Below are positions 55,948 through 64,000 of a stretch of 64,000 bases of DNA, one piece after another. The stretch is from NCBI RefSeq assembly GCF_900129275.1, contig NZ_FQUX01000012.1, forward strand, positions 60,352 through 124,351, written 5' to 3'. Numbering within the stretch: position 1 is the first letter of the stretch; every line of letters starts with the position of its first letter. A program made the position numbers and the translations under genes. The notes beneath the pieces are model-generated. The model did not search any database, was not told the origin of the DNA, and saw only the letters and a program-made list of their open reading frames with translations. This DNA comes from Arenibacter palladensis. Its GTDB lineage: Bacteria > Bacteroidota > Bacteroidia > Flavobacteriales > Flavobacteriaceae.

Positions 55948-56714
55948 TGATAGAAGTAGACAACTTACACAAATCCTTCGGGGAAAGCCATGTTCTAAAA
56001 GGCATTAGTTCCAAATTTGAAAAAGGAAAGACCAATCTTATAATAGGGCAAAGTGGTTCCGGTAAAACGGTTTTTTTAAAGTGTCTCTTGGGACTATTTT
56101 CACCTGATAAGGGCTCCATTAGCTATGACGGAAAAATCTATTCCGAACTTTCAGCAAGCGAACAACGTAATTTAAGGCAGGAAATGGGAATGGTGTTTCA
56201 AGGTAGTGCCCTGTTCGATTCCATGACCGTACAAGGCAATGTTATGTTTCCCTTGGGCATGTTCACCAAACAATCGAAATCTGAAATGCAGGATCGGGTA
56301 GATTTTGTACTTAAACGGGTAAACCTTGTTGATGCCCATAATAAATTTCCATCGGAAATATCGGGAGGAATGCAAAAACGGGTTGCCATTGCAAGGGCTA
56401 TTGTAATGAATCCAAAATACTTGTTTTGTGATGAACCCAATTCTGGACTTGATCCTAAAACCGCCATCCTCATCGACAATCTTATTCATGAAATTACGCA
56501 AGAATATGATATTACCACGGTAATCAATACCCATGACATGAATTCAGTTATGGAAATTGGTGAGAAGATAATTTTCCTAAAAAACGGATTAAAGGAATGG
56601 GAAGGCAGCAATAAAGAAATTTTTAAAACGGAAAACGAAGCCGTAACCGACTTCGTCTATTCGTCCGAATTATTTAAAAAGGTGCGCCAAATGTATATAG
56701 AGGAGCGTAATTAA
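55947..56714 (+). CDS. mlaF: MlaF-type ABC transporter ATP-binding protein
   Basis: The ATPase partner of the MlaE-like permease. From the ATG at 55947 (MIEVDNLHKSFGE) the protein is 255 residues. Walker A is GQSGSGKTVFLK, the signature is SGGMQKRVAIARAI, Walker B is YLFCDEPNSGLDP, and the H-loop is INTHDM. Start and stop overlap with mlaE by one base (TAATG), so translation is probably coupled. Its end overlaps the convergent DUF389 gene by 4 bp. Confidence 0.94.
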   Translation: MIEVDNLHKSFGESHVLKGISSKFEKGKTNLIIGQSGSGKTVFLKCLLGLFSPDKGSISYDGKIYSELSASEQRNLRQEMGMVFQGSALFDSMTVQGNVMFPLGMFTKQSKSEMQDRVDFVLKRVNLVDAHNKFPSEISGGMQKRVAIARAIVMNPKYLFCDEPNSGLDPKTAILIDNLIHEITQEYDITTVINTHDMNSVMEIGEKIIFLKNGLKEWEGSNKEIFKTENEAVTDFVYSSELFKKVRQMYIEERN

Positions 56715-58171
56715 TTCTGCTCTTCCCTCACTTGAATCTTGGAATTCTTTAACCTTAAGCGCAACCAATCCGTTAGTTTCTGGGAATCGGTTTTTATTTG
56801 CTGGGCAGGCAATCCCTTTTTCCATTGTACATTAAACACCGGAATGGTATCCAATTTATTAAAATCTGTTGTAATGGTATAGGAAAAGCCCAAACTGGTC
56901 AAATTCTCATAATTGGTCTTGGCCTCTGCACTAATATCCTGAAAAGGAATCTGATGCTCAACAAGCTTGCTCATTTTTCCAACTTCCTCCTTTAAAACCT
57001 GAATCTGTTGCTCCTTGCTCAGTAATTCCGCTTTTTTGGATTCATATAATTCACTGACATACCTCATTTGATCCAACTCCTGATTCTTGGATCCCTGTAC
57101 AATTTTTAATTCTACATTTTTAAGCTTATCATAGGTGTTTTTTTGCGTATTCCAAGTTGCAATTACATTGTCCGGAATGGTTTCGTTCCCCATGAACACC
57201 AATTCAATAAACCCATCATCCCCGTGATTATATTGAATATCGGTCAAATTCTCCAAATACCGTCCTTCTCCCGGCAATTCATAAGGCACAATATTGTTGG
57301 TCACAAATTGCTTGGCCTCCTTTTTAAACAAGGACTCTTGGAACACATCGTAAAAGGTAAATCCGGCAGGAATCATGACCAAAATAGCCACTATTGATGC
57401 CATTCGGGCAATAAACCTTCTTCTTTGCGAATTGGCATAGCGCACCATTGGAAAACGCAATAATTTTATAACCAAGAACGTGGCCAGGGCAATAAAAATA
57501 GTATTTATCGTAAAAAGATACATGGCGCCCGTGGCATAGCTAAAGTTACCAATGGCCAAACCAAAACCGACCGTACATAAAGGAGGCATCAAGGCCGTTG
57601 CAATGGCTACCCCATAAATAACGCTGGCAATGGTCCCTTTTTTTGCACGGGCAATAACCAATGCCAATCCACCAAAAAAGGCAATAAGCACATCTCTAAT
57701 GTCTGGCGCTGTCCTTGCCAGAAGCTCCGATGACTCATCCCTTAGTGGAAATAAATAAAAGAATAAAAAGGCTGTAATAACACTTAAGGCAACCATGACC
57801 GCAAAATTCTTGAGTGATCGTCTCAAGGTATCTATATCATTGATGGCCAAGGATAGCCCCATCCCCAAAATGGGACCCATTAAAGGTGATATTAACATGG
57901 CACCAATGACTACCGCTGTAGAGTTGGCATTAAGTCCAACAGATGCAATAAATATGGAACATATTAAAATCCAGGAAGTATGGCCTTTAAAAGGAATATC
58001 CGCAACAATGGATTCTTTTGTAGCCTCCTGATCCGTGTTCTTGCGTATATCCAATAGATCGGCGAGAAATACTTTCACTCCCTCCAAAAGACCCCTAAAA
58101 TCTCGCTTTATATCTTGCCCGCTACCCTCAGGGAATTCCTGGTTCTGGTCTTTATTTAAATTTTCCTCCAT
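56711..58171 (-). CDS. DUF389 family (TIGR00341-like) membrane protein
   Basis: A 486-residue inner-membrane protein. The core, about residues 60-290, has six or more helices with SVGLNANSTAVVIGAMLISPLMGPILGMGLSLAI, a DUF389 mark, and FFGGLALVIARAKKGTIASVIYGVAIATALMPPLCTVGFGLA. The C-terminal 180 residues are soluble and partly coiled-coil (ELYESKKAELLSKEQQIQVLKEEVGKMSK). Function is unknown. Only 2 bp separate it from the mannose-1-phosphate guanylyltransferase upstream, so they share a transcript. Confidence 0.88.
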   Translation of the reverse strand: MEENLNKDQNQEFPEGSGQDIKRDFRGLLEGVKVFLADLLDIRKNTDQEATKESIVADIPFKGHTSWILICSIFIASVGLNANSTAVVIGAMLISPLMGPILGMGLSLAINDIDTLRRSLKNFAVMVALSVITAFLFFYLFPLRDESSELLARTAPDIRDVLIAFFGGLALVIARAKKGTIASVIYGVAIATALMPPLCTVGFGLAIGNFSYATGAMYLFTINTIFIALATFLVIKLLRFPMVRYANSQRRRFIARMASIVAILVMIPAGFTFYDVFQESLFKKEAKQFVTNNIVPYELPGEGRYLENLTDIQYNHGDDGFIELVFMGNETIPDNVIATWNTQKNTYDKLKNVELKIVQGSKNQELDQMRYVSELYESKKAELLSKEQQIQVLKEEVGKMSKLVEHQIPFQDISAEAKTNYENLTSLGFSYTITTDFNKLDTIPVFNVQWKKGLPAQQIKTDSQKLTDWLRLRLKNSKIQVREEQN

Positions 58172-58173
58172 AA

Positions 58174-59253
58174 TTAAGCCAGCTGATCTCCAAAATTATC
58201 TTTAACTTTTGCAAGTACTTTTTTTATGTCCTGTTCCTTGGATTTGGGATATATAAGCAAAACCTCCTCCTTGTCTACCACAATATAGTCTTTTAATCCA
58301 TCAATAACGATAATTTTTCCTTTTGGGGAACGAATCATATTTCCATGGGAATCCTCAGCTAAAACCTGACAATTCACCAAAGCATTCCCGTTAACGTCCT
58401 TGTCCAATTTATCGTACAAAGAACCCCATGTTCCAAGATCGTTCCAATCAAAAGTGGCCGGCAATACAAAAATATTACTGGACGGTTCCAAAATGGCATA
58501 GTCAATGGAAACATTCTCCGCCTTTGGGTAATTTTCATTTATAAATGCTCTTTCCTGAACGGTATTATAGTATTTCAATCCACTAAGAAATAAGTCATAT
58601 TGTTCTGGTTGAAATTTCTTAAAAGCATCCACAATAGTTTTTACACTCCACATAAATATGCCGGCATTCCACAAAAAATTTCCCTGTTTTATGAAATCCC
58701 TGGCCGTTTCATAATCAGGTTTTTCCCTAAACTGGTGGACACTTTTGAGTGGTTCCCCGTCTTTCTTTTCAAATTCTATATATCCAAAACCGGTATTGGG
58801 AAAAGTAGGCTTGATACCCAAGGTGCATAGAACATTTTCCTTTTCGCACTTATCAAAGCAGGTTATAACGTCCTTTGCAAACGCTTCTTCATCCTCTATC
58901 CAATGATCACTCGGGGCAACTATCATAACGGCATCCGGATTCTTCTTCTGTATTTTTAAGGCCGCATACAATATACATGGAGCAGTATTGCGCATGGCAG
59001 GCTCCAAGACTACCTGCTCTTGTTTTATCCCTGGCAATTGCTCCAAGACCAATTCGTTATATCTTTCGTTGGTCAAGATCAAAATATTCTCAACCGGAAT
59101 AAACTTGGACAATCTCTTAAAAGTCTTCTGAATCAAGGTATCGCCAGTACCCAACATATCATGAAACTGCTTGGGATAAGCAGTTGTACTTATTGGCCAA
59201 AATCTGGACCCTACGCCACCTGCCATTAAAACCGCATAGTAATTTTTATTCAT
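58174..59253 (-). CDS. manC: Mannose-1-phosphate guanylyltransferase
   Basis: It makes GDP-mannose from mannose-1-phosphate and GTP for glycans. From the ATG at 59253 (MNKNYYAVLMAGGVGSRFWPIS) it has 359 residues. The longer frame would add 28 unrelated residues overlapping sprT. Motifs are the nucleotide loop AGGVGSRFWP, YPKQFHDM, VAPSDHWI, and the FVEKPD-like FREKPDYETA. The phosphomannose-isomerase domain of bifunctional enzymes is absent. It is preceded by sprT at 11 bp. Confidence 0.94.
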   Translation of the reverse strand: MNKNYYAVLMAGGVGSRFWPISTTAYPKQFHDMLGTGDTLIQKTFKRLSKFIPVENILILTNERYNELVLEQLPGIKQEQVVLEPAMRNTAPCILYAALKIQKKNPDAVMIVAPSDHWIEDEEAFAKDVITCFDKCEKENVLCTLGIKPTFPNTGFGYIEFEKKDGEPLKSVHQFREKPDYETARDFIKQGNFLWNAGIFMWSVKTIVDAFKKFQPEQYDLFLSGLKYYNTVQERAFINENYPKAENVSIDYAILEPSSNIFVLPATFDWNDLGTWGSLYDKLDKDVNGNALVNCQVLAEDSHGNMIRSPKGKIIVIDGLKDYIVVDKEEVLLIYPKSKEQDIKKVLAKVKDNFGDQLA

Positions 59254-59264
59254 AGTATTTTCTT

Positions 59265-59867
59265 TTAATCTTTTATTAATTCTACTTCGGCATTGGGCTG
59301 AAAAAGATAAACCCTGCCCGTAGCTACTTCGACACATTCGTACCGCTTTACCCTTTTATTCTTCTTTTGAAATAATTTTCCGTTATATATCCTAAAAACA
59401 CTGCCATGCGGTAATTCGAAAACATAGGACTTTCCGCTATCCTGCACATCAAATTGTTTTAGGGCCAAGGATAGTCCCGCGTCTGTATCACTACTAGCCT
59501 TAGGATTTCTAAAATGCCTGGCCAACATGGGCAATAGATTGGTTGGAAAGACTTCCGGCCTTAAAAAGGGCAACATCAAATATTGAAATGTCCTTTTCCA
59601 CTCCAATCCGTGTGGTTTTATTTTACGTCCATATTTTTCAAAAGCAACCAAATGTGCTATTTCGTGAACCAAAGTGATCAAGAATCGATATTTATTTAAG
59701 GTGGCGTTCACGGTAATCTGATGGGATCCATTGGGCATCCTCCTATAATCTCCATGACGGGTAACCCGTTGATTCACAATCTTAAGATGTACACTGTTTT
59801 CCTTTATAAGCTCCATACTTAAACTTACCGCCCTTTCAGGAAGATACTTTTCCAAAGTGTCCTGCAT
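59265..59867 (-). CDS. SprT-like zinc metalloprotein
   Basis: A 200-residue protein from the ATG at 59867 (MQDTLEKYLPERAV). The longer frame adds a 43-residue hydrophobic leader not typical of the family. The zinc site is His68-Glu-x2-His72 (LVHEIAHLVAFEKYG) with His86 (KPHGLEW). The C-terminal part reads VFRIYNGKLFQKKNKRVKRYECVEVATGRVYLF and is SprT-like without the usual cysteine pairs. It is a putative protease; the bacterial role is unknown. First gene of a probable sprT-manC-DUF389 operon. Confidence 0.85.
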   Translation of the reverse strand: MQDTLEKYLPERAVSLSMELIKENSVHLKIVNQRVTRHGDYRRMPNGSHQITVNATLNKYRFLITLVHEIAHLVAFEKYGRKIKPHGLEWKRTFQYLMLPFLRPEVFPTNLLPMLARHFRNPKASSDTDAGLSLALKQFDVQDSGKSYVFELPHGSVFRIYNGKLFQKKNKRVKRYECVEVATGRVYLFQPNAEVELIKD

Positions 59868-60058
59868 AGTAACAAAATTAGAAATTTTAAGATTCCATAT
59901 TGTTTTAAGTAAAATTTTTATCCAAAAAACAATTAACGATATCAAAAAAAATATATAAGCAAGAATATTTACACTTTTATTAACGATTAAAGACAACTTC
60001 TTTCCATTAACTTTGCATTCCCGTTGAACGCAGCGAAAAACAAACTATTACAATAATT

Positions 60059-61129
60059 ATGAACGAGTTAAGAACCACCAATAAGTTATTACTTATCATA
60101 GTAATCCCCTTAGTGTTTTACTTATTAAAACTTTTGTCGTTTATATTTATACCCCTCATTTTCTCTATGTTCATAGCTTTATTGTTCCTTCCAATAATGA
60201 GGTGGCTCAATAAAAAGAATGTATCCAAACCCATCAGTATTTTTATTGTTATACTGATCTTCATCGGAGCCTTAAAAATAGGCGGAGAACTAATACAACT
60301 TACCAGCAAGGAAATACTTTCTGCGGACAACTCCTTTTTCCAAAAAGCGGAGACCAAATTGGAAGCCTTATTAATTGGCATGGAAGATTACCTGGGAATA
60401 CCCTATTCCAAGGAAGAAAACATCATTAACAATTTTATTCCCAAAGAAAGTATGATGAAAAACTTTGGGACGACCTTGGATTTCATAGGTAATACGGTCA
60501 CCATGATATTAATGACGGTATTTTTCGTTGTGCTTTGGCTGGCAGAATCAATAAACGTTCAGAAATTAATGAACAATACCATTCTAAAACAGAAGCACAC
60601 CTCGGTCAAGACTTTTGTAAAGGTTGAAAAAGACCTTATTAAATTTATAAAGGTCAAATTTCTAGTGAGCCTTTTTACCGGAATAGGAATTGGGTTGGCT
60701 TGTGTGTTCTTTGACGTAAGCTTTCCCATTTTCTGGGGATTGTTCGCTTTTGCCATAAATTTTGTGCAAATGGTTGGCTCCATTATTTCCGTAGTACTAT
60801 TGGCGCTATTTGCATTTGTAGAGTTGGAACCTACAAGTACGCTCTTATTTTTTGTCCTGTCCATTACCGGGGTACAGGTATTGTTCGGATCAATACTGGA
60901 ACCCATATTTATGGGCAAATCTTTTTCCATTAACATCATTACCGTATTGGTCATGTTGATGCTATGGGGATATATTTGGGGGGTACCTGGATTGATAATG
61001 GCCATACCGATTACCGTTTTTATCAAGATTATTTTGGAACAATTCCCACAAACGAAAATAATAGCCAGTCTAATTTCAGGCAACCAGCCTTTAAAAAATA
61101 ACCCTCCCAAGAAAGGAAGTTGGTTATAA
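60059..61129 (+). CDS. AI-2E family transporter (PerM/YdiK family)
   Basis: A 356-residue inner-membrane protein with about eight helices: a cluster at the N-terminus (LLLIIVIPLVFYLLKLLSFIFIPLI), a central soluble stretch, and a C-terminal bundle. The family segments include FAINFVQMVGSIISVVLLAL and VLVMLMLWGYIWGVPGLIMAIPITVFIKIILEQ. Members export various solutes, and some act as Na+/H+ antiporters, so AI-2 export should not be assumed. The 3' end overlaps the convergent HAD gene by 6 bp. Confidence 0.9.
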   Translation: MNELRTTNKLLLIIVIPLVFYLLKLLSFIFIPLIFSMFIALLFLPIMRWLNKKNVSKPISIFIVILIFIGALKIGGELIQLTSKEILSADNSFFQKAETKLEALLIGMEDYLGIPYSKEENIINNFIPKESMMKNFGTTLDFIGNTVTMILMTVFFVVLWLAESINVQKLMNNTILKQKHTSVKTFVKVEKDLIKFIKVKFLVSLFTGIGIGLACVFFDVSFPIFWGLFAFAINFVQMVGSIISVVLLALFAFVELEPTSTLLFFVLSITGVQVLFGSILEPIFMGKSFSINIITVLVMLMLWGYIWGVPGLIMAIPITVFIKIILEQFPQTKIIASLISGNQPLKNNPPKKGSWL

Positions 61130-61765
61130 TTTAAGCATGGAGATCAACTCTATCATTTGTTCAAAGGATTTGGTAACCTCATTTTCAAAATCGGGATCCT
61201 CGTTTAACAGGGTGTATCCATAAACATCAAATCCCCCAGAGGTGGCCGCCCTTGCCCCTTTCAAAGAATCCTCTATTACCAAACATTCGTTAGGAGTATA
61301 CCCCATGGTTTTGGATGCGTGCAAGTAAATAGCAGGGTCGGGTTTCCATTTTCCAATATCATAACAACTAAAAATATTGTTTTTAAAAAATGAAGACAGA
61401 CCGGCCGTTTGCAAATTTCTTTTAATTTTTTCCTGTGGCCCACTGGATGCAACACAAAATGGCACTTTTAATTTATTCAAGACCTGTTCAACTCCGTCTA
61501 CCGGTTTCAAATGGGTAGCAAACATTTCGTAGGATTTTTGGCGATATTCACTTTCAAAATCCTGGGGCAATTGCTTTTCAATTATAGCCTCTACCTGCCT
61601 TATACTGTCATTTAAAAAACCTCCCTTAAAATGCCTCATGGCATAGGATATATCTATCCCAGCTCCATGTTCATTGGCCATATCCACAAATACCTGATTG
61701 CCGAGCACCTCACTATCTACCAGTACCCCATCACAGTCAAAAATAACACATTGGTAATCTTTCAT
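61124..61765 (-). CDS. HAD-IA hydrolase (beta-phosphoglucomutase/phosphatase-like)
   Basis: A 213-residue HAD enzyme. Motif I is FDCDGVLVDSE with nucleophile and acid Asp, motif II is the serine/threonine in VASSGPQEKIKRNL, motif III is the lysine in GKWKPDPAIYLHA, and motif IV is CLVIEDSLKGARAA. The helical cap sits between motifs I and II. The substrate is probably a small sugar phosphate or other phosphoester. It follows the SDR gene by 15 bp in the M28-SDR-HAD operon. Confidence 0.9.
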   Translation of the reverse strand: MKDYQCVIFDCDGVLVDSEVLGNQVFVDMANEHGAGIDISYAMRHFKGGFLNDSIRQVEAIIEKQLPQDFESEYRQKSYEMFATHLKPVDGVEQVLNKLKVPFCVASSGPQEKIKRNLQTAGLSSFFKNNIFSCYDIGKWKPDPAIYLHASKTMGYTPNECLVIEDSLKGARAATSGGFDVYGYTLLNEDPDFENEVTKSFEQMIELISMLKL

Positions 61766-61780
61766 TGGCCAAATTATAAT

Positions 61781-62461
61781 TTAAGGAGTTGAGTTGGACA
61801 CCTGTAGCAATTTTCCATTGTAAAGTTTATGGCCGGTAAGTGCAAAATCCTTGATATATGTAGCCATTTCCAAAGCAGTGGTAGGGGCCTTATAACCAGG
61901 AAAAGCCTCTTCCAACATTTCAGTCTGCACTGCTCCCAATGCCAATACATTAAATGACGGTCCAGGTTCCTTGAATTCCTCTGCCCACAACTCTGTCATG
62001 GTAATTACCGCTCCTTTACTGGAACTATAAGCAGATAATCCAGCAAATTTCATACTGCCCTGAACACCACCCATGGAACTAATGGTAACCACATGACCAG
62101 TTTTGGGCATTAATGGAATTATTCTTTTTGTGATATTGGCCACTCCAAATACATTCACTTTATACACCTCCTCAAAATCCTCCATAGAAGTTTCCAAAAA
62201 AGGTTTGTTCAACAATTTACCTGCATTGTTTATAAGAATATCGACCTGTTTCCAATTATTTTTTATGAACTCGTCCAATTGAACATAATCCGACTCATTG
62301 GCCAGATCAAACGAAAAACTGGATATATTGGGATGGTTCAATGCGGCAATCGGAGCATTATTTCTGGATAGAGCCAACACATTATGTCCGTCATTGGCAA
62401 ATAACTGTGCCATTTGAAAGCCAATCCCCCTACTACTTCCCGTAATTACAATATTCGCCAT
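61781..62461 (-). CDS. SDR family oxidoreductase (classical)
   Basis: A 226-residue short-chain dehydrogenase with ITGSSRGIGFQMAQL at the NAD(P) loop, LINNAGKLLNKPF, the Ser of VVTISSMGG, and YSSSKGAVITM as the YxxxK motif. The C-terminus is shorter than usual. All catalytic residues are present, in contrast to the SDR at 30.4 kb. The start ATG overlaps the stop of the M28 gene by one base, indicating coupling. Substrate is unknown. Confidence 0.92.
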   Translation of the reverse strand: MANIVITGSSRGIGFQMAQLFANDGHNVLALSRNNAPIAALNHPNISSFSFDLANESDYVQLDEFIKNNWKQVDILINNAGKLLNKPFLETSMEDFEEVYKVNVFGVANITKRIIPLMPKTGHVVTISSMGGVQGSMKFAGLSAYSSSKGAVITMTELWAEEFKEPGPSFNVLALGAVQTEMLEEAFPGYKAPTTALEMATYIKDFALTGHKLYNGKLLQVSNSTP

Positions 62462-63513
62462 TACTTATATTCTATCTCCCTCATTGGGGCGTTAATAATA
62501 TCTTCCAAAACCGGAATGGTTTTATTTACCAATAAGGCCATATGCTCAAAATCCATTAAGTCAACCTCATCGCCTACCTTGTGGTAGTGATCAAAATTGG
62601 TAAAGTCGAAGGTACAAAAGGTTTGGGAAGGTACCCCAAACTCTAGATGAAATGGATAATTATCAGATCTCTTAAATAGATTGAATTCCTTTGCCGTTGG
62701 GAGAAATCCGACCAATTTTTCTTCGGCATAAGTATTGAAAACATCCGCTAAATTGGATTCCTCATAACCCGTTACATACATGAAATAATCTTTCCCGACC
62801 AAGGGAACTCCAACCATTTCAAAATTTAGCATGGCATATAGATCCATATTTTGATCCTTCAGCCTTTTAGCTAGATGTTTCGAACCCAAGAGACCCTTTT
62901 CCTCGGCACTAAATAAAGCAAAAATGATACTTCGCTTATTATTTTTATTATTCCCAAAATAACGAGCAATCTCCAGGACCGTGGTAGTACCCGAGGCATT
63001 ATCATTGGCTCCATTGGCAATATTATCATCGGCCACCGGATCCGCATTACCAATATGGTCATAATGGGCACCGATTATAATGAATTCGTTTTTTAACCGT
63101 TGGTCCGTTCCTTCAATGTAGCCAACTAAATTGTAAGCAGGTTTTTCAAAATTAGTCAAGGTATCCCTGTAACTTTTGAAGTAGGGACCCACCCCATTAC
63201 TTTTAAAAATCGTTTCTATATAATCTGCAGCCAATTCTATTCCCTGACTACCTGTTTCACGACCCTGTAGTTCATCGGACGCCAAATAAGAGATTACTTC
63301 CCCAACCCTTTTTTCCGTAGAAAAATTAGAACGTACCGAAGAAACTTCCAGGCTGCCCTGAGCCATAGAGGCATCCTTGACCAGTACACTTGAATCATTG
63401 GCCCCATTTGCCTGACCAGTCGATACATTTATTTTAGCGCTACCACAGCCCAAGGCAATGGATAATATGGCAACACCAATAATGTTTTTCGTAAATTGAT
63501 TTTTACTTGTCAT
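62461..63513 (-). CDS. M28 family zinc aminopeptidase, probable lipoprotein
   Basis: A 350-residue secreted peptidase. A hydrophobic N-terminus ends in an LGCG lipobox (Cys about 23). Zinc-site motifs are IIGAHYDHIG, DNIANGANDNASGTTTVLEIARYF, and FALFSAEEKGLLGSKHLAKRL. Downstream NFEMVG and the final HYHKVGDEVDLMDFEHM supply remaining ligands. Members release N-terminal amino acids. It is first in an operon with SDR and HAD genes. Confidence 0.93.
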   Translation of the reverse strand: MTSKNQFTKNIIGVAILSIALGCGSAKINVSTGQANGANDSSVLVKDASMAQGSLEVSSVRSNFSTEKRVGEVISYLASDELQGRETGSQGIELAADYIETIFKSNGVGPYFKSYRDTLTNFEKPAYNLVGYIEGTDQRLKNEFIIIGAHYDHIGNADPVADDNIANGANDNASGTTTVLEIARYFGNNKNNKRSIIFALFSAEEKGLLGSKHLAKRLKDQNMDLYAMLNFEMVGVPLVGKDYFMYVTGYEESNLADVFNTYAEEKLVGFLPTAKEFNLFKRSDNYPFHLEFGVPSQTFCTFDFTNFDHYHKVGDEVDLMDFEHMALLVNKTIPVLEDIINAPMREIEYK

Positions 63514-63623
63514 CTATAGGGAATTGATTTTTGTTCACTATGGTTAAATTAAGTTCAAGATTAATCATGAATCGGTCAATGCAATTCAAATAATCTTCGA
63601 GAACCAGATTGGGCTTAAAGTTA

Positions 63624-63654
63624 AAAAAGCATCCTGAAAATCAGGATGCTTTTT
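63624..63654. terminator. Orphan hairpin terminator next to the IS end
   Basis: A 14-bp AAAAAGCATCCTGA/TCAGGATGCTTTTT stem with an AAA loop. No gene ends here on either strand: the M28 gene starts at 63513 on the minus strand and the IS begins at about 63667. Confidence 0.75.
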
Positions 63655-63677
63655 ATATAATTGTTTTGTCCCGTCCT

Positions 63678-63707
63678 AAAATAAGTTGACACAAAATCGA
63701 CTTATTT
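63678..63707 (+). promoter_or_regulatory. Inverted repeat abutting the transposase start codon
   Basis: AAATAAGT (63678-63685) and ACTTATTT (63700-63707) are exact reverse complements, extended by one wobble and one G-C pair inside. The 3' arm ends at the base before the ATG. A read-through transcript would fold here and could hide the start. Confidence 0.5.
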
Positions 63708-64000
63708 ATGAAACATTCAAAGATTACAGGTAATAAGCGGACACAACGCGATTACAATCTAGGTTTTAAATTGGCCGTTATTTCCCAAGTTGAAAAAGGC
63801 GAAATGACCTATAAGCAGGCACAGAAGGCTTATGGCATTCAAGGTAGAAGTACTGTTTTGGTCTGGTTGAGAAAACATGGTACCTTAGATTGGAGCAACC
63901 CAATTCGACATCAAATGCCAAAATCCAAAGAAACCCCTGCCCAGAAGATCAAGCGTTTAGAACGCGAGCTATCTGACGCGAAGTTGAAGAACAAGATCCT
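63708..64000 (+). CDS. IS3-family transposase OrfA (partial, C-terminus off window)
   Basis: The first 97 or so codons of a transposase OrfA starting MKHSKITGNKRTQRDYNLGF. The helix-turn-helix region is LAVISQVEKGEMTYKQAQKAYGIQGRSTVLVWLRKHG. It is followed by a basic, leucine-zipper-like region (AQKIKRLERELSDAKLKNKIL), as in IS150-type OrfA. The usual programmed frameshift and OrfB integrase core would lie beyond the edge. Confidence 0.88.
   Translation, partial: MKHSKITGNKRTQRDYNLGFKLAVISQVEKGEMTYKQAQKAYGIQGRSTVLVWLRKHGTLDWSNPIRHQMPKSKETPAQKIKRLERELSDAKLKNKI

Larger units (their letters stand above)
63667..64000 (+). mobile_element. Left end of an IS3-family insertion sequence (partial)
   Basis: The end begins TGTCCCGTCC at about 63667, TG-starting like IS3-family terminal repeats. 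It runs 41 bp to the orfA start, and the element continues past the window edge. The exact boundary cannot be fixed without the right end and any target duplication. A hairpin at 63678-63707 is described separately. Confidence 0.75.

Noticed and set aside
1..64000. tRNA, rRNA, CRISPR array, toxin-antitoxin or phage-defence operon
   Set aside because: No cloverleaf with a GGTTCGA arm, no regularly spaced repeats, and no nuclease/helicase/reverse-transcriptase defence combination was seen.

Overview
The window is a chromosomal segment of a member of the Bacteroidota, most likely a marine Flavobacteriaceae (Maribacter/Zobellia/Arenibacter-like; the genus is a guess). The grounds are low GC, a GLPGLI-family protein beside a TonB-type outer-membrane protein, a DUF5686 protein, a PafA-type phosphatase, poor Shine-Dalgarno sites, and several TAnnTTTG boxes of the kind used by the Bacteroidota housekeeping sigma factor. 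It is about 90% coding and almost entirely housekeeping. I see no rRNA, tRNA, CRISPR array, prophage or defence system. The only mobile DNA is the left end of an IS3-family element cut by the right edge.

Region 1 (1-7.8 kb) is a methionine/SAM locus on the minus strand. A SAM-I (S-box) leader precedes metY, then a 1128-residue fusion of homoserine O-acyltransferase, aspartokinase and homoserine dehydrogenase, then a second sulfhydrylase (metZ-like) cut by the left edge. metK lies upstream with its own leader, which fits the unrelated SAM-II riboswitch class. The pathway from aspartate to SAM is therefore placed under two different RNA folds that sense the same product.

Region 2 (7.8-24.7 kb) holds an outer-membrane GLPGLI/TonB pair, a deoxynucleoside kinase, a decayed membrane-protein gene, and a minus-strand series pdhB-DUF5686-ppa-hppA with both a soluble and an ion-pumping pyrophosphatase. 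Divergent from it is etfBA, with a 26-bp perfect palindrome between the two directions. A run BFN nuclease-nupC-thyA follows.

Region 3 (24.9-45 kb) holds a glycogen-binding-module protein, a class V aminotransferase, a 2TM protein overlapping folA, murI, mpl, a cupin, an atypical SDR, a 2029-residue thioester alpha-2-macroglobulin, DoxX, a DUF4136 lipoprotein, obgE, an HPRT-adenylate kinase fusion, purK-purE and an M3 oligopeptidase.

Region 4 (45-64 kb) holds a PH-domain protein, a rhodanese lipoprotein, an ECF sigma factor overlapping a small zinc-motif putative anti-sigma factor, a UbiA-like membrane protein, gcvP, a KAS III-like enzyme with a methyltransferase and a GT2 glycosyltransferase, pafA, mlaEF, a sprT-manC-DUF389 operon, an AI-2E-family permease, an M28 peptidase-SDR-HAD operon, and the IS3 end.

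The most notable items are the paired SAM-I/SAM-II control, the two enzyme fusions, the pdhB/etfB palindrome, the ECF/zinc-motif pair, and the decayed gene at 12.4-12.6 kb. I do not see a clearly undescribed multi-gene system.
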